Part shown: in pieces, positions 34,212-43,244 of the stretch | Numbering within the stretch: position 1 is the stretch's first letter | Layout: every line of letters starts with the position of its first letter | From: Serratia odorifera | GTDB taxonomy: Bacteria > Pseudomonadota > Gammaproteobacteria > Enterobacterales > Enterobacteriaceae | Length of the DNA stretch: 64,000 nt | Assembly: GCF_900635445.1 (NCBI RefSeq) | Contig: NZ_LR134117.1 | Coordinates: 3,782,001-3,846,000, forward strand | Reading direction: 5' to 3' | The notes under the pieces: generated by a model | Seen by the model: only the letters and a program-made list of their open reading frames with translations | What the model was told of the DNA's origin: nothing | Database searches by the model: none | Made by a program: the position numbers and the translations under genes

Positions 34212-35555
34212 ATGAAAGTAACAGTTTTTGGTATTGGCTACGTTGGCCTGGTGCAGGCTGCGGTGTTGGCTGAGGTTGGCCATGACGTTATGTGTATTGA
34301 CGTTGACGAGCGTAAAGTCGAAAACCTGAAAAAAGGGAATATCCCTATTTTTGAACCGGGTCTGACGCCGCTGGTGCAGCAGAATTTTGAAGCCGGTCGT
34401 CTGCATTTTACTACCGATGCACAGGCTGGCGTGGCACACGGCACCATTCAGTTCATTGCGGTCGGTACGCCGCCGGATGAAGACGGCTCCGCCGATCTGA
34501 AGTACGTTACCGCCGTGGCGCGCACCATTGCTGAGCACATGACCGACCATAAAGTGGTGATCGACAAGTCTACCGTACCGGTCGGCACCGCTGACAAGGT
34601 GCGTCAGGTGATGACTGAGACCCTGGAGAAACGCGGCAGCAAGGTACCGTTTGACGTGGTTTCCAACCCGGAGTTCCTGAAAGAAGGCGCAGCGGTTGCC
34701 GACTGTATGCGTCCTGAGCGTATTGTTATCGGTACCGATAACAAAGAGGTGATTGAACCGATTCGTGAACTGTACGAACCGTTCAACCGTAATCACGATC
34801 GCATGATCCTGATGGATATTCGCAGTGCAGAGCTGACCAAATACGCCGCCAACTGCATGCTGGCGACAAAAATCAGCTTTATGAACGAGATTTCCAACCT
34901 GGCCGAACTGCTGGGGGCAGACATTGAAAAGGTGCGTCAGGGTATCGGCTCCGATTCGCGCATCGGTTATCACTTTATTTATCCAGGCTGCGGTTACGGC
35001 GGCTCATGCTTCCCGAAAGACGTTCAAGCGCTGATCCGTACCTCCGAGCACATCGGTTATCAGCCGAAGCTGCTGCAGGCGGTCGAGCAGGTGAACTATC
35101 AGCAGAAATACAAGTTGACCACCTTTATCAAACACTATTTCGGTGAGGATCTGGCGGGCAAAACCTTTGCTCTGTGGGGCCTGGCATTCAAACCGAATAC
35201 CGATGACATGCGTGAAGCATCAGCACGGGTATTGATGGAAACGCTGTGGGAAGCCGGTGCCAAGGTGCAGGCCTACGATCCGGAAGCGATGAACGAAGCG
35301 CAGCGCATTTATGGCCATCGTGACGATCTGAAGCTGATGGGCACCAAAGAAGCCGCGTTGCAGGGTGCCGATGCGTTGGTTATCTGTACCGAATGGCAAA
35401 ACTTCCGCGCGCCGGACTTTGATGTCATCAAATCCACCCTGAAGCAGCCGGTGATCTTCGATGGTCGTAACCTGTACGATCCGGAGCGTCTGGAAAGCCG
35501 CGGTTTCACCTATTATGCAATTGGCCGCGGCGCTTCGGTGCAGCCGGTTATCTAA
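34212..35555 (+). CDS. ugd: UDP-glucose 6-dehydrogenase
   Basis: 447 residues. N-terminal Rossmann motif GIGYVGLVQAAVLAEVGHDV, central helix LTKYAANCMLATKISFMNE, and catalytic cysteine in GYGGSCFPKDVQALI (~260). The second nucleotide-binding domain begins WGLAFKPNTDDMREA. Oxidises UDP-glucose twice to UDP-glucuronate with NAD. Longer than the 388-residue E. coli Ugd; it belongs to the ~450-residue branch common in Serratia, Yersinia and pseudomonads. Sits between galU and the epimerase. Confidence 0.95.
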   Translation: MKVTVFGIGYVGLVQAAVLAEVGHDVMCIDVDERKVENLKKGNIPIFEPGLTPLVQQNFEAGRLHFTTDAQAGVAHGTIQFIAVGTPPDEDGSADLKYVTAVARTIAEHMTDHKVVIDKSTVPVGTADKVRQVMTETLEKRGSKVPFDVVSNPEFLKEGAAVADCMRPERIVIGTDNKEVIEPIRELYEPFNRNHDRMILMDIRSAELTKYAANCMLATKISFMNEISNLAELLGADIEKVRQGIGSDSRIGYHFIYPGCGYGGSCFPKDVQALIRTSEHIGYQPKLLQAVEQVNYQQKYKLTTFIKHYFGEDLAGKTFALWGLAFKPNTDDMREASARVLMETLWEAGAKVQAYDPEAMNEAQRIYGHRDDLKLMGTKEAALQGADALVICTEWQNFRAPDFDVIKSTLKQPVIFDGRNLYDPERLESRGFTYYAIGRGASVQPVI

Positions 35556-35564
35556 GAGGTGAGC

Positions 35565-36575
35565 ATGAAATTCCTGGTTACCGGCGTCGCAGGGTTTATT
35601 GGGTATCACGTTGCCGAGCGTTTGTTGGCGGCCGGGCATCATGTTGTCGGTATCGACAACATGAATGACTATTATGATGTCAGCCTGAAAACTGCGCGTC
35701 TTGATTTATTGGCCGGGAAACCGGCCTTTCAATTTATCGCGCTGGATCTGGCTGACCGCGATGGCATGGCCACATTATTTGCCGAGCAACAATTCCAACG
35801 GGTCATTCATCTCGCCGCGCAGGCCGGGGTGCGTTACTCGTTGGAAAACCCGATGGCGTATGCCGATTCCAACCTGATTGGTCATTTGAACGTGTTGGAA
35901 GGCTGCCGGCATAATAAGGTTGAACATCTGCTGTATGCCTCGTCCAGTTCGGTTTATGGCTTAAATCGCAAGCTGCCTTTTTCGACGGAAGATTCTGTTG
36001 ACCATCCGGTGTCGCTGTATGCGGCGACCAAAAAGGCCAATGAACTGATGTCGCACAGTTATTCGCATTTATATGGTTTGCCAACCACCGGGCTGCGTTT
36101 CTTTACCGTCTATGGTCCGTGGGGGCGCCCAGATATGGCGCTGTTTAAATTCACCAAGGCCATTTTGGCCGGCGACAGCATCGATGTATATAACCACGGC
36201 GAGATGCAACGTGATTTTACTTACATTGATGATATTGCCGAGGCGATTGTTCGCTTACAGGACGTGATCCCGCAAGCGAATGCCGATTGGAACGTGGAGC
36301 AGGGGTCGCCAGCGACCAGTTCCGCGCCGTATCATGTTTATAATATCGGCAACAGTAGCCCGGTAAAACTGATGGAATATATCCAGGCGCTGGAAAATGC
36401 TTTAGGCGTCACGGCACGTAAAAATATGCTGCCGATGCAACCAGGCGACGTGTTGGATACCAGTGCGGATACTGCCGAGCTGTACCGCGACATTGGCTTT
36501 AAGCCGGCGACCAGCGTTGAGCAAGGGGTCAAACACTTCGTCGACTGGTATAAGGCATTTTATAAAGTGCAGTAA
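35565..36575 (+). CDS. UDP-glucuronate 4-epimerase (NAD-dependent SDR)
   Basis: 336 residues from the ATG at 35565, which has GAGGT five bases upstream; a GTG six bases earlier is less likely. Extended short-chain dehydrogenase: NAD motif GVAGFIGYHVAERL at the N-terminus, catalytic YAATKKANE (~150) with Ser/Thr in ASSSSVYG, and GLRFFTVYGPWGRPDMALF. This last region and the DYYDVSLKTARLDLL segment are typical of CapI/GalE-like UDP-glucuronate 4-epimerases. With ugd it yields UDP-galacturonate for envelope polysaccharides. Symbol withheld because names differ between species. Confidence 0.88.
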   Translation: MKFLVTGVAGFIGYHVAERLLAAGHHVVGIDNMNDYYDVSLKTARLDLLAGKPAFQFIALDLADRDGMATLFAEQQFQRVIHLAAQAGVRYSLENPMAYADSNLIGHLNVLEGCRHNKVEHLLYASSSSVYGLNRKLPFSTEDSVDHPVSLYAATKKANELMSHSYSHLYGLPTTGLRFFTVYGPWGRPDMALFKFTKAILAGDSIDVYNHGEMQRDFTYIDDIAEAIVRLQDVIPQANADWNVEQGSPATSSAPYHVYNIGNSSPVKLMEYIQALENALGVTARKNMLPMQPGDVLDTSADTAELYRDIGFKPATSVEQGVKHFVDWYKAFYKVQ

Positions 36576-36597
36576 ATGTACAATCTGATGGCAATAT

Positions 36598-36620
36598 AAA
36601 GGGGCTTATGCCCCTTTTTT
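36598..36620 (+). terminator. Rho-independent terminator after galU-ugd-epimerase
   Basis: AAAGGGGC-TTAT-GCCCCTTT hairpin running into six T's, 22 bases after the epimerase stop. Confidence 0.85.
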
Positions 36621-36650
36621 ATTCACATCACCTTCCGTGGCTGCAAACAA

Positions 36651-36673
36651 AAAGGCTCCCAATGGGAGCCTTT
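36651..36673 (-). terminator. Rho-independent terminator of hns
   Basis: AAAGGCTCCC-AAT-GGGAGCCTTT hairpin with a preceding A-run (U-tract on the minus strand), 22 bases after the hns stop. Confidence 0.8.
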
Positions 36674-36695
36674 AAGATGCACGGCAGAAACGCTA

Positions 36696-37103
36696 TTACA
36701 GCAGGAAATCGTCCAGCGATTTACCTTGCTCTTCGATAGCTTTCTTAATTACCGCTGGCGTACGGCCTTGGCCAGTCCAGGTTTTCATCTCGCCGTTTTC
36801 ATCTTTATATTGGTATTTAGCCGGGCGCGCTGCACGCTTGGCTTTACCCGCGGCTTTATTTGCTGCCATGGTTTGCAGCAGTTCGTTAGGATCAATACCG
36901 TCTGCAATCAGCATTTCGCGATATTGTTGCAGTTTACGCGTACGCTCTTCGATTTCCGCTTGAGCCTGGCTATCTTCTTCGCGACGTTCGTTCACTACAA
37001 CTTCCAGTTTTTCAAGCATCTCTTCCAGCGTCTCCAGGCTGCATTCTCTTGCCTGTGCGCGCAGAGTACGGATGTTGTTCAAAATCTTTAATGCTTCGCT
37101 CAT
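36696..37103 (-). CDS. hns: Histone-like nucleoid-structuring protein H-NS
   Basis: 135 residues. The N-terminal coiled-coil oligomerisation region (MSEALKILNNIRTLRAQARE onward) is followed by a flexible Ala/Lys linker (ANKAAGKAKRAARPAKYQY) and the DNA-binding domain with core loop TWTGQGRTP. Global silencer of AT-rich and horizontally acquired DNA. Between galU block and tdk as in E. coli. Confidence 0.97.
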   Translation of the reverse strand: MSEALKILNNIRTLRAQARECSLETLEEMLEKLEVVVNERREEDSQAQAEIEERTRKLQQYREMLIADGIDPNELLQTMAANKAAGKAKRAARPAKYQYKDENGEMKTWTGQGRTPAVIKKAIEEQGKSLDDFLL

Positions 37104-37802
37104 TGTCCTACTCTCAAATTATATTGGTGGGGGGCGTCTCGATAATAATAGAGTGCTCTTTTCCTTTCTGCAATAGCCAAATTGAGATGGATACTCAAAT
37201 TTACCATTTAAAAATGCCTTAATCAGAACTGTCCGGGTAATAACATCTACTCCGCCGAGTTTTTACCGTTGGCTGTTAAGTCAAATTTTCAACAGCACGG
37301 CTCGGCATTTTTTTGCTTAAAAGGCTTTCATCGCAAAGATATATAATTGTGTTTTATATGGTTTGTTCGACTGAAATCTGTGGGGTTAATCACGTATATC
37401 AACATGCAAACATTGTAAACAATAGGGGTATATTGGTAAAGATAACCGCAAAAGCGGCATGGCGGCAGCGTGTCGATAAAAATCACCTTTGCCGATGATA
37501 ATTGATTTAAACAGCGGTTATCGACCCACAGGCTATTCAGCGCTGCGCTTTAGCCGCGGGGGAGGATAAAGGATATCTTTAATCATCAGGCTAAATCATT
37601 AGCGTTAATTAATGATACTGCGCGCGGGGAGAGTGGAAATAGCGTTGGGACCCTGATTATGGCGCTATATGTTTCATCCGACGGTTGTCAATCTGCACTA
37701 AGATTATTGCCGTCGGGATGCTGAGCGTCGAGTAAGCCTATGGTACACTTACTCGCTGAATCGCCCACCTGGATGTTTCTTATCCCATTGGAATTACTGG
37801 CT
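37104..37802. other. Intergenic region between divergent hns and tdk
   Basis: 699 bases, AT-rich near hns, with many short A/T tracts. It would hold both promoters and probably autoregulatory H-NS sites. A 61-codon frame (37313-37498) has no ribosome site or recognisable motif and is not called. No RNA gene seen. Confidence 0.5.
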
Positions 37803-38389
37803 ATGGCTCAACTCTATTTTTATTACTTCTGCAATGAATGCAGGAAAATCCACCGCCTTGTTGCAATCTTCATATAATTATCAAGAACGTGGTATGCGTA
37901 CGCTGGTGTTCACCGCCGAGATCGACCACCGTTTTGGCGTGGGCAAGGTCAGTTCACGAATCGGTCTGTCGTCCCAGGCGCAGCTTTATAATAATGAGAC
38001 AGCGGCTGTTCGCCATGATTAACCAGGAACACCAACAACAGCCGGTACACTGCGTGTTACTGGACGAAAGCCAGTTCCTGACCAAGGCGCAGATTGAGCA
38101 ATTGTGTGATGTTGTCGACCAGTTGGATATCCCGGTGTTGTGTTATGGATTACGTACTGACTTTCTTGGCGAACTGTTTATTGGCAGCCAATATCTGCTG
38201 GCCTGGGCGGACAAGCTGGTGGAGTTGAAGACCATCTGTCATTGCGGTCGCAAAGCGAACCGGGTGCTGCGTCTTGACGAAAACGGCCAGGCAATGCAGG
38301 CAGGGGAACAGGTGGTTATTGGCGGTAACGAGAGTTACGTTTCGGTCTGCCGCCGCCACTATAAAGAAGCGATGCATGCGCTCGATTAG
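37803..38389 (+). pseudogene. tdk: Thymidine kinase, two single-base frameshifts
   Basis: Type II thymidine kinase (205 residues in E. coli). The start MAQLYFYY (ATG 37803) shifts frame at the TT of 37827-37828; dropping one T gives [20 protein letters not shown] with the P-loop. A second break is at the GG of 38004-38005: dropping one G gives LYNNETALFAMINQEHQQQP. The remainder, with ESQFLTKAQ, VLCYGLRTDFLGELF and the zinc-site CHCGRKANRV and VSVCRRHYKEA, reads normally to 38389. About 194 residues after correction. Two hits in one gene could mean decay, but the rest is intact and other genes in this window show the same kind of error. Confidence 0.88.
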
Positions 38390-38416
38390 GTAAACCAGGT
38401 TATCGACTCTCCCCAC

Positions 38417-38438
38417 AAACCCGCCTGATGGCGGGTTT
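38417..38438 (+). terminator. Rho-independent terminator of tdk
   Basis: AAACCCGCC-TGAT-GGCGGGTTT hairpin continuing into TTTT, 28 bases after the tdk stop. Confidence 0.8.
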
Positions 38439-38600
38439 TCTGTTGATAGCAAGCTTGGCACTCGTGTGGGGTAGCCGAGCCTGGCGTTGCTGAGGGCCAG
38501 GGTGGGCATCAGGCGTCAGGACAATGGTAGCAGGCGGTCCAGGCGCTTGACGCCGCTACCGTCGGTTCTGCTGGCTGTCGGCGTGTGTCAGACATAAAAA

Positions 38601-38620
38601 AACCCGCCTTTCGGCGGGTT
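38601..38620 (-). terminator. Rho-independent terminator of adhE
   Basis: AACCCGCC-TTTC-GGCGGGTT hairpin preceded by seven A's (U-tract on the minus strand), 20 bases after the adhE stop. Confidence 0.85.
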
Positions 38621-38639
38621 TGTTCATATCAGCATAGCG

Positions 38640-41311
38640 TTACTTTTTGAGCTTCTTTGCTGCTTTGCTAGCGACCGGTGCAGCCGCTTCCTCAACGTCT
38701 TCGAACTCGCTGAATTTGCGGCCGTAGAAGGTATCCAGCATGATTTGTTTCAATTCGGCAATCAGCGGATAACGTGGGTTGGCGCCGGTACATTGGTCGT
38801 CAAACGCATCCTCAGACAGCTTGTCGACTTTTGCCAGAAAATCGGCTTCCTGCACGCCAGCTTCGCGAATAGAGGCTGGGATACCGAGTTCGGTTTTGAT
38901 TTCGTCCAACCAGCCGAGCAGTTTCTCGATTTTCTGGGCGGTACGGTCGCCTGGTGCGCTCAGGCCGAGGTGATCGGCGATTTCAGCGTAGCGGCGGCGT
39001 GCCTGCGGACGATCGTACTGGCTAAATGCCGTCTGTTTGGTCGGGTTATCGTTGGCGTTATAGCGAATAACGTTGGAAATCAGCATCGCATTGGCCAAAC
39101 CGTGCGGAATGTGGAACTCGGAGCCCAGTTTGTGGGCCATCGAGTGACAAACCCCCAGGAAGGCGTTGGCAAAGGCGATACCGGCAATGGTGGCGGCATT
39201 GTGAACGCGCTCACGTGCTACCGGGTTCTTCGCGCCTTCTTTGTAGCTGGCTGGGAGATATTCCTTCAGCAGTTTCAACGCTTGCAGTGCCTGGCCGTCG
39301 GAGTATTCATTGGCCAGTACCGAAACATAGGCTTCGAGGGCGTGTGTTACTGCATCCAGGCCGCCAAAGGCGCACAGCGATTTCGGCATGTTCATCACCA
39401 GGTTGGCATCGACAATCGCCATATCCGGCGTCAGGGCATAGTCTGCCAGTGGATACTTCTGACCGGTTTCATCGTCGGTGACCACGGCAAACGGCGTGAC
39501 TTCAGAACCGGTACCGGAGGTTGTGGTGATAGCAATCATTTTTGCCTTCACGCCCATTTTCGGGAATTTGTAGATGCGTTTACGGATATCCATAAAGCGC
39601 AGCGCCAGATCTTCGAAATGGGTTTCAGGATGCTCGTACAACACCCACATGATTTTGGCGGCATCCATCGGCGAACCGCCGCCCAACGCGATAATCACGT
39701 CTGGCTTGAAGGAGTGCATCTGCTCGGCGCCTTTGCGCACGATGCTCAGGGTTGGATCCGCTTCAACTTCAAAGAACACTTCGGTTTCGATGCCATGCGA
39801 CTTCAGCACGTTGGTGATCTGGTCGGCATAACCGTTGTTGAACAAGAAACGGTCGGTCACGATGAATGCGCGTTTGGCACCGTCGGTAGCCACTTCTTCC
39901 AGTGCGATTGGCAGGGAGCCACGACGGAAGTAGATAGATTTCGGAAGTTTATGCCACAACATGTTTTCTGCTCGCTTCGCTACAGTTTTCTTGTTGATCA
40001 AGTGTTTTGGACCGACGTTCTCGGAAATGGAGTTACCCCCCCACGAGCCGCAGCCCAGCGTCAGCGATGGCGCCAGTTTGAAGTTGTACAGATCGCCGAT
40101 CCCGCCTTGTGATGCCGGGGTGTTGATCAGAATACGTGCGGTTTTCATCTTGTCGCCGAAGTAGGCGATGCGTTCCTGCTGGTTGTCCTGGTCGGTATAC
40201 AGGCAGGAGGTGTGGCCGATACCGCCCATTGCCACCAGTTTTTCTGCTTTGTCGACGGCGTCTTCAAAGTTCTTGGCACGGTACATGGCCAGCGTAGGTG
40301 ACAGTTTTTCGTGTGCGAACGGCTCGGATTCATCAACCAGTTTCACTTCGCCAATCAGCACCTTGGTGCTGGCTGGAACGGTAATACCGGCCATTTCCGC
40401 AATTTTTACCGCCGATTGACCGACGATAGCGGCGTTAAGCCCGCCATTTTTCAAAATGATGTCCTGTACGGCCTTCAGCTCCTTGCCTTGCAGCAGGTAA
40501 CCGCCGTGGGTAGCGAAGCGCTCGCGTACCGCATCGTAAACCGAGTCCACCACGATAACCGACTGCTCTGAGGCGCAGATAACGCCGCTGTCGAAGGTCT
40601 TCGACATCAGAATCGACGCCACGACGCGTTTGATGTCGGCGGTTTCGTCAACCACTACCGGAGTATTACCGGCGCCCACGCCGATGGCCGGTTTGCCGGA
40701 ACTGTAGGCGGCTTTCACCATACCAGGGCCGCCGGTAGCCAGAATCAGGTTCAAATCCGGGTGGTGCATCAGCTGATTGGACAGCTCGACGGAAGGTTGA
40801 TCGATCCAGCCGATGATATCTTTTGGCGCGCCCGCAGCGATAGCCGCTTGCAACACGATATCTGCCGCTTTGTTAGTGGCGTTTTTGGCACGTGGATGCG
40901 GGAGAAGATGATGCCGTTACGGGTCTTCAGGCTGATGAGTGCCTTGAAGATTGCGGTGGAAGTCGGGTTGGTTGTCGGGACGATGCCGCAGATCAAGCCA
41001 ATCGGTTCGGCGATGGTAATGGTACCGAACGTGTCGTCCTCGGACAGCACGCCGCAGGTTTTTTCATCTTTATAGGCGTTATAAATATATTCGGAAGCGA
41101 AGTGGTTTTTGATGACCTTGTCTTCAACGATACCCATACCGGATTCTTCGACGGCCATTTTAGCCAGAGGGATACGTGCATCGGCGGCGGCGAGGGCAGC
41201 AGCGCGGAAGATCTTGTCAACTTGCTCTTGGGTAAAGTTGGCATATTCGCGCTGGGCTTTTTTGACACGCGCTACAAGCTCGTTCAATTCAGCAACGTTT
41301 GTTACAGCCAT
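38640..41311 (-). pseudogene. adhE: Bifunctional aldehyde-alcohol dehydrogenase AdhE, frameshifted by one base
   Basis: About 890 residues after correction (E. coli 891). The N-terminal CoA-acylating aldehyde dehydrogenase domain carries the catalytic Cys in SGVICASEQSVIVVDS; the C-terminal iron alcohol dehydrogenase domain has IALGGGSPMDAAKIMW and the iron-binding LGVCHSMAHKLGSEFHIPHG. The first 180 codons from ATG 41311 end in a wrong frame after IIFSR; adding one base to GGG at 40900-40902 (CCC to CCCC on the coding strand) restores IIFSPHPRAKNATNKAADIV. The main fermentative ethanol enzyme; also forms spirosomes. As read, the protein would be truncated in the aldehyde dehydrogenase domain. 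Confidence 0.93.
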
Positions 41312-41813
41312 AGTGCTCTCCTGATAATGTTAAACTCTTTCAGTAAATAAGCCGTGCGAGCAACCAGTATAGTCAATGTTCGGAAGACGTTTGCCAAAAG
41401 CAAAGTATTTCCGTTGGTTAGCCTCACTTGCTGCTGATTTGCTTAAAGAGCTTTTCCAGGGCCGGAGCCGGCGATAATGACCTGTTCGCTAAAACTGTCC
41501 TACTCCCTGGCTACGACTAAGAGCTTAACTATTCCTGAGTAGTCATTTTGTGATTTAAATCATAAAAAGTGTTGGCTGACACCATTCAGCATGGCTTTGT
41601 TGAGAGTGTTTCTCATTTATGTGCCAAGAGGTGTTTTATGCAACAATAAATCACCTTGATGATTCGTTAATTTAACCTTGATTAAACATTTAATTATCAT
41701 TGCTGCATCTGCAGAAAAATGCTGTCGCGGCGGATGGATTACCCTGGGTATTTCTATTACATTAGCGCGCGTGGGCGACGTCTCTTTTTACAGCTATTAA
41801 TGCGGAGTGGTTT
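41312..41813. other. adhE-ychE divergent intergenic region
   Basis: 502 bases upstream of both adhE and ychE, AT-rich, with no reading frame worth calling. adhE is strongly anaerobically controlled in E. coli through several regulators acting far upstream, so a long leader is expected. It holds the CRP/FNR-like palindrome listed separately. Confidence 0.5.
41549..41564. promoter_or_regulatory. CRP/FNR-like palindrome upstream of adhE
   Basis: TGTGA-TTTAAA-TCATA matches the CRP half-sites at 9 of 10 positions; shifted by one base, GTGAT-TTAA-ATCAT matches FNR half-sites at 8 of 10. It lies ~240 bases before adhE and ~250 before ychE. Hand-matched; which protein binds is unknown. Confidence 0.4.
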
Positions 41814-42459
41814 GTGGGCCAATCTTTGCTGGATTTTTCCGGCTATATAAAATTCTTTGTCGGTCTGTTTGCGTTGGTCAACCCGGTGGGGATCCTGCCG
41901 GTGTTCATCAGTATGACCAGCTATCAGGCGGAAGCGGGGCGCAATAAAACCAACCTGACGGCCAACCTGTCGGTGGCGATCATCTTGTGGACCTCGCTGT
42001 TCCTCGGTGAGGGGATCTTGCACCTGTTTGGTATCTCGATTGATTCATTCCGCATTGCCGGCGGAATTCTGGTGGTCACCATCGCCATGTCGATGATCAG
42101 CGGTAAACTGGGCGAGGACAAACAGAACAAACAGGAAAAATCAGAGAGCGCCATCCGCGAGAGCATCGGCGTGGTGCCGCTGGCATTACCATTGATGGCC
42201 GGGCCGGGGGCGATCAGTTCCACCATCGTCTGGAGTTCGCGTTACCACAGTTGGCAAAACCTGCTTGGTTTTACGCTGGCGATCGCACTGTTTGCCTTCT
42301 GTTGTTGGCTGTTGTTTCGAGCGGCACCTTTGTTGGTCCGTTTGCTGGGGCAAACGGGTATTAACGTTATCACGCGCATTATGGGACTGTTATTGATGGC
42401 GTTAGGTATCGAATTTATCGTCACCGGCATCAAGGCCATTTTCCCCCGGTCTGCTGTAA
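41814..42459 (+). CDS. ychE: MarC/UPF0056 family membrane protein YchE, C-terminus shifted by one base
   Basis: Multi-pass inner-membrane protein matching E. coli YchE (215 residues) from FFVGLFALVNPVGILPVFIS to LLLMALGIEFIVTGIKAIFP, with IGVVPLALPLMAGPGAISS in the middle. Starts at GTG 41814. As read, the frame runs on to 42653 with an unrelated hydrophilic tail. The five C's at 42443-42447 probably should be four: the end then reads IFPGLL and stops at 42457-42459, as in E. coli. The end given is for the corrected frame. Function of the MarC family is unknown. Confidence 0.9.
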
Positions 42460-43244
42460 GCATCTTATTCGTCATCCTCCCGGTTATTTCCTGTTTGACA
42501 ACCCCGGCCGTTCGAGCGAGCAGCGTCCGGGGATCGCCTTGTCATGCCTGCTCGGCGAACCGCAAATCGACGGTGAAATGCCGCTCATTCCTAAAATTAT
42601 TTTTAACGTTTAAACTTATTTATCTTCGCGCATTAAATAGGTGCAAATTGTGAGTATTTATTCAGCAAATGCACTATTTTGTGGCATAAATTCCACTTTG
42701 CAGCCAATCAAAAGCCATGAGCGTTATTTTAGCGCCTTTAATAGCCGCATATTTGCCCTTTATCCGCGGCTTTAGTGCCATTTTGCTGTTAATTTAGTCA
42801 CATCATTCTGTAGGGCTTGTCTGACTGCTATCCAGGTGTTATTGTGATTAATTCCCTATCGGCAGGTGTTTGTTCTTTGAACAGCATGTTTGTTAACTGA
42901 ATGTTTGTTTCTTGTCGGTGCGCCGGTTTTACCGATGAGTCGCACCGGTTTTTATTTTATTTATTGTTTTATATCAATGGATTGAGGATTGTTTCTTGGG
43001 GTTTTACTCCCCATGTCCCAATCCGCGCTTCGGCTAATAAAAGAGAATTGCTTAACATTTTCGTAAAAATTATTGGCTAAGGATTTTTGCATCTGCTAAT
43101 TTCCGAGCAACTTTCCTGACGATAATTTGTGGCGCAGCGAGCAAAGTAGGAACGAATTTTGCTGGGGTTGGTTAATCTCGAATTCCTATAAATATTTCGT
43201 ACAAATCGTTAAGCCCCGGTGTTGGGCGAAAAGGAGCCTCGACT
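42460..43244. other. ychE-oppA intergenic region and long oppA leader
   Basis: 785 bases without a recognisable gene, AT-rich, holding the oppA promoter and probably a long untranslated leader. A strong stem-loop with T-rich tail lies at 42916-42958 (listed separately). A GGAG precedes the oppA ATG. Confidence 0.55.
42916..42958 (+). terminator. Terminator-like hairpin in oppA leader region
   Basis: CGGTGCG...CGCACCG (7-base stem, inner CCGGT/ACCGA pairing in an 18-base loop) followed by GTTTTTATTTT. It lies 285 bases before oppA and 457 after the corrected ychE stop. It could end a small RNA, end ychE readthrough, or act as an attenuator. Confidence 0.5.

Noticed and set aside
37313..37498. 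61-codon frame in the hns-tdk gap
   Set aside because: No ribosome site, no hydrophobic or family pattern, in a region expected to be regulatory.
38745..40112. 455-codon open frame on the plus strand opposite adhE
   Set aside because: Antisense shadow of the highly biased adhE gene; no motifs.
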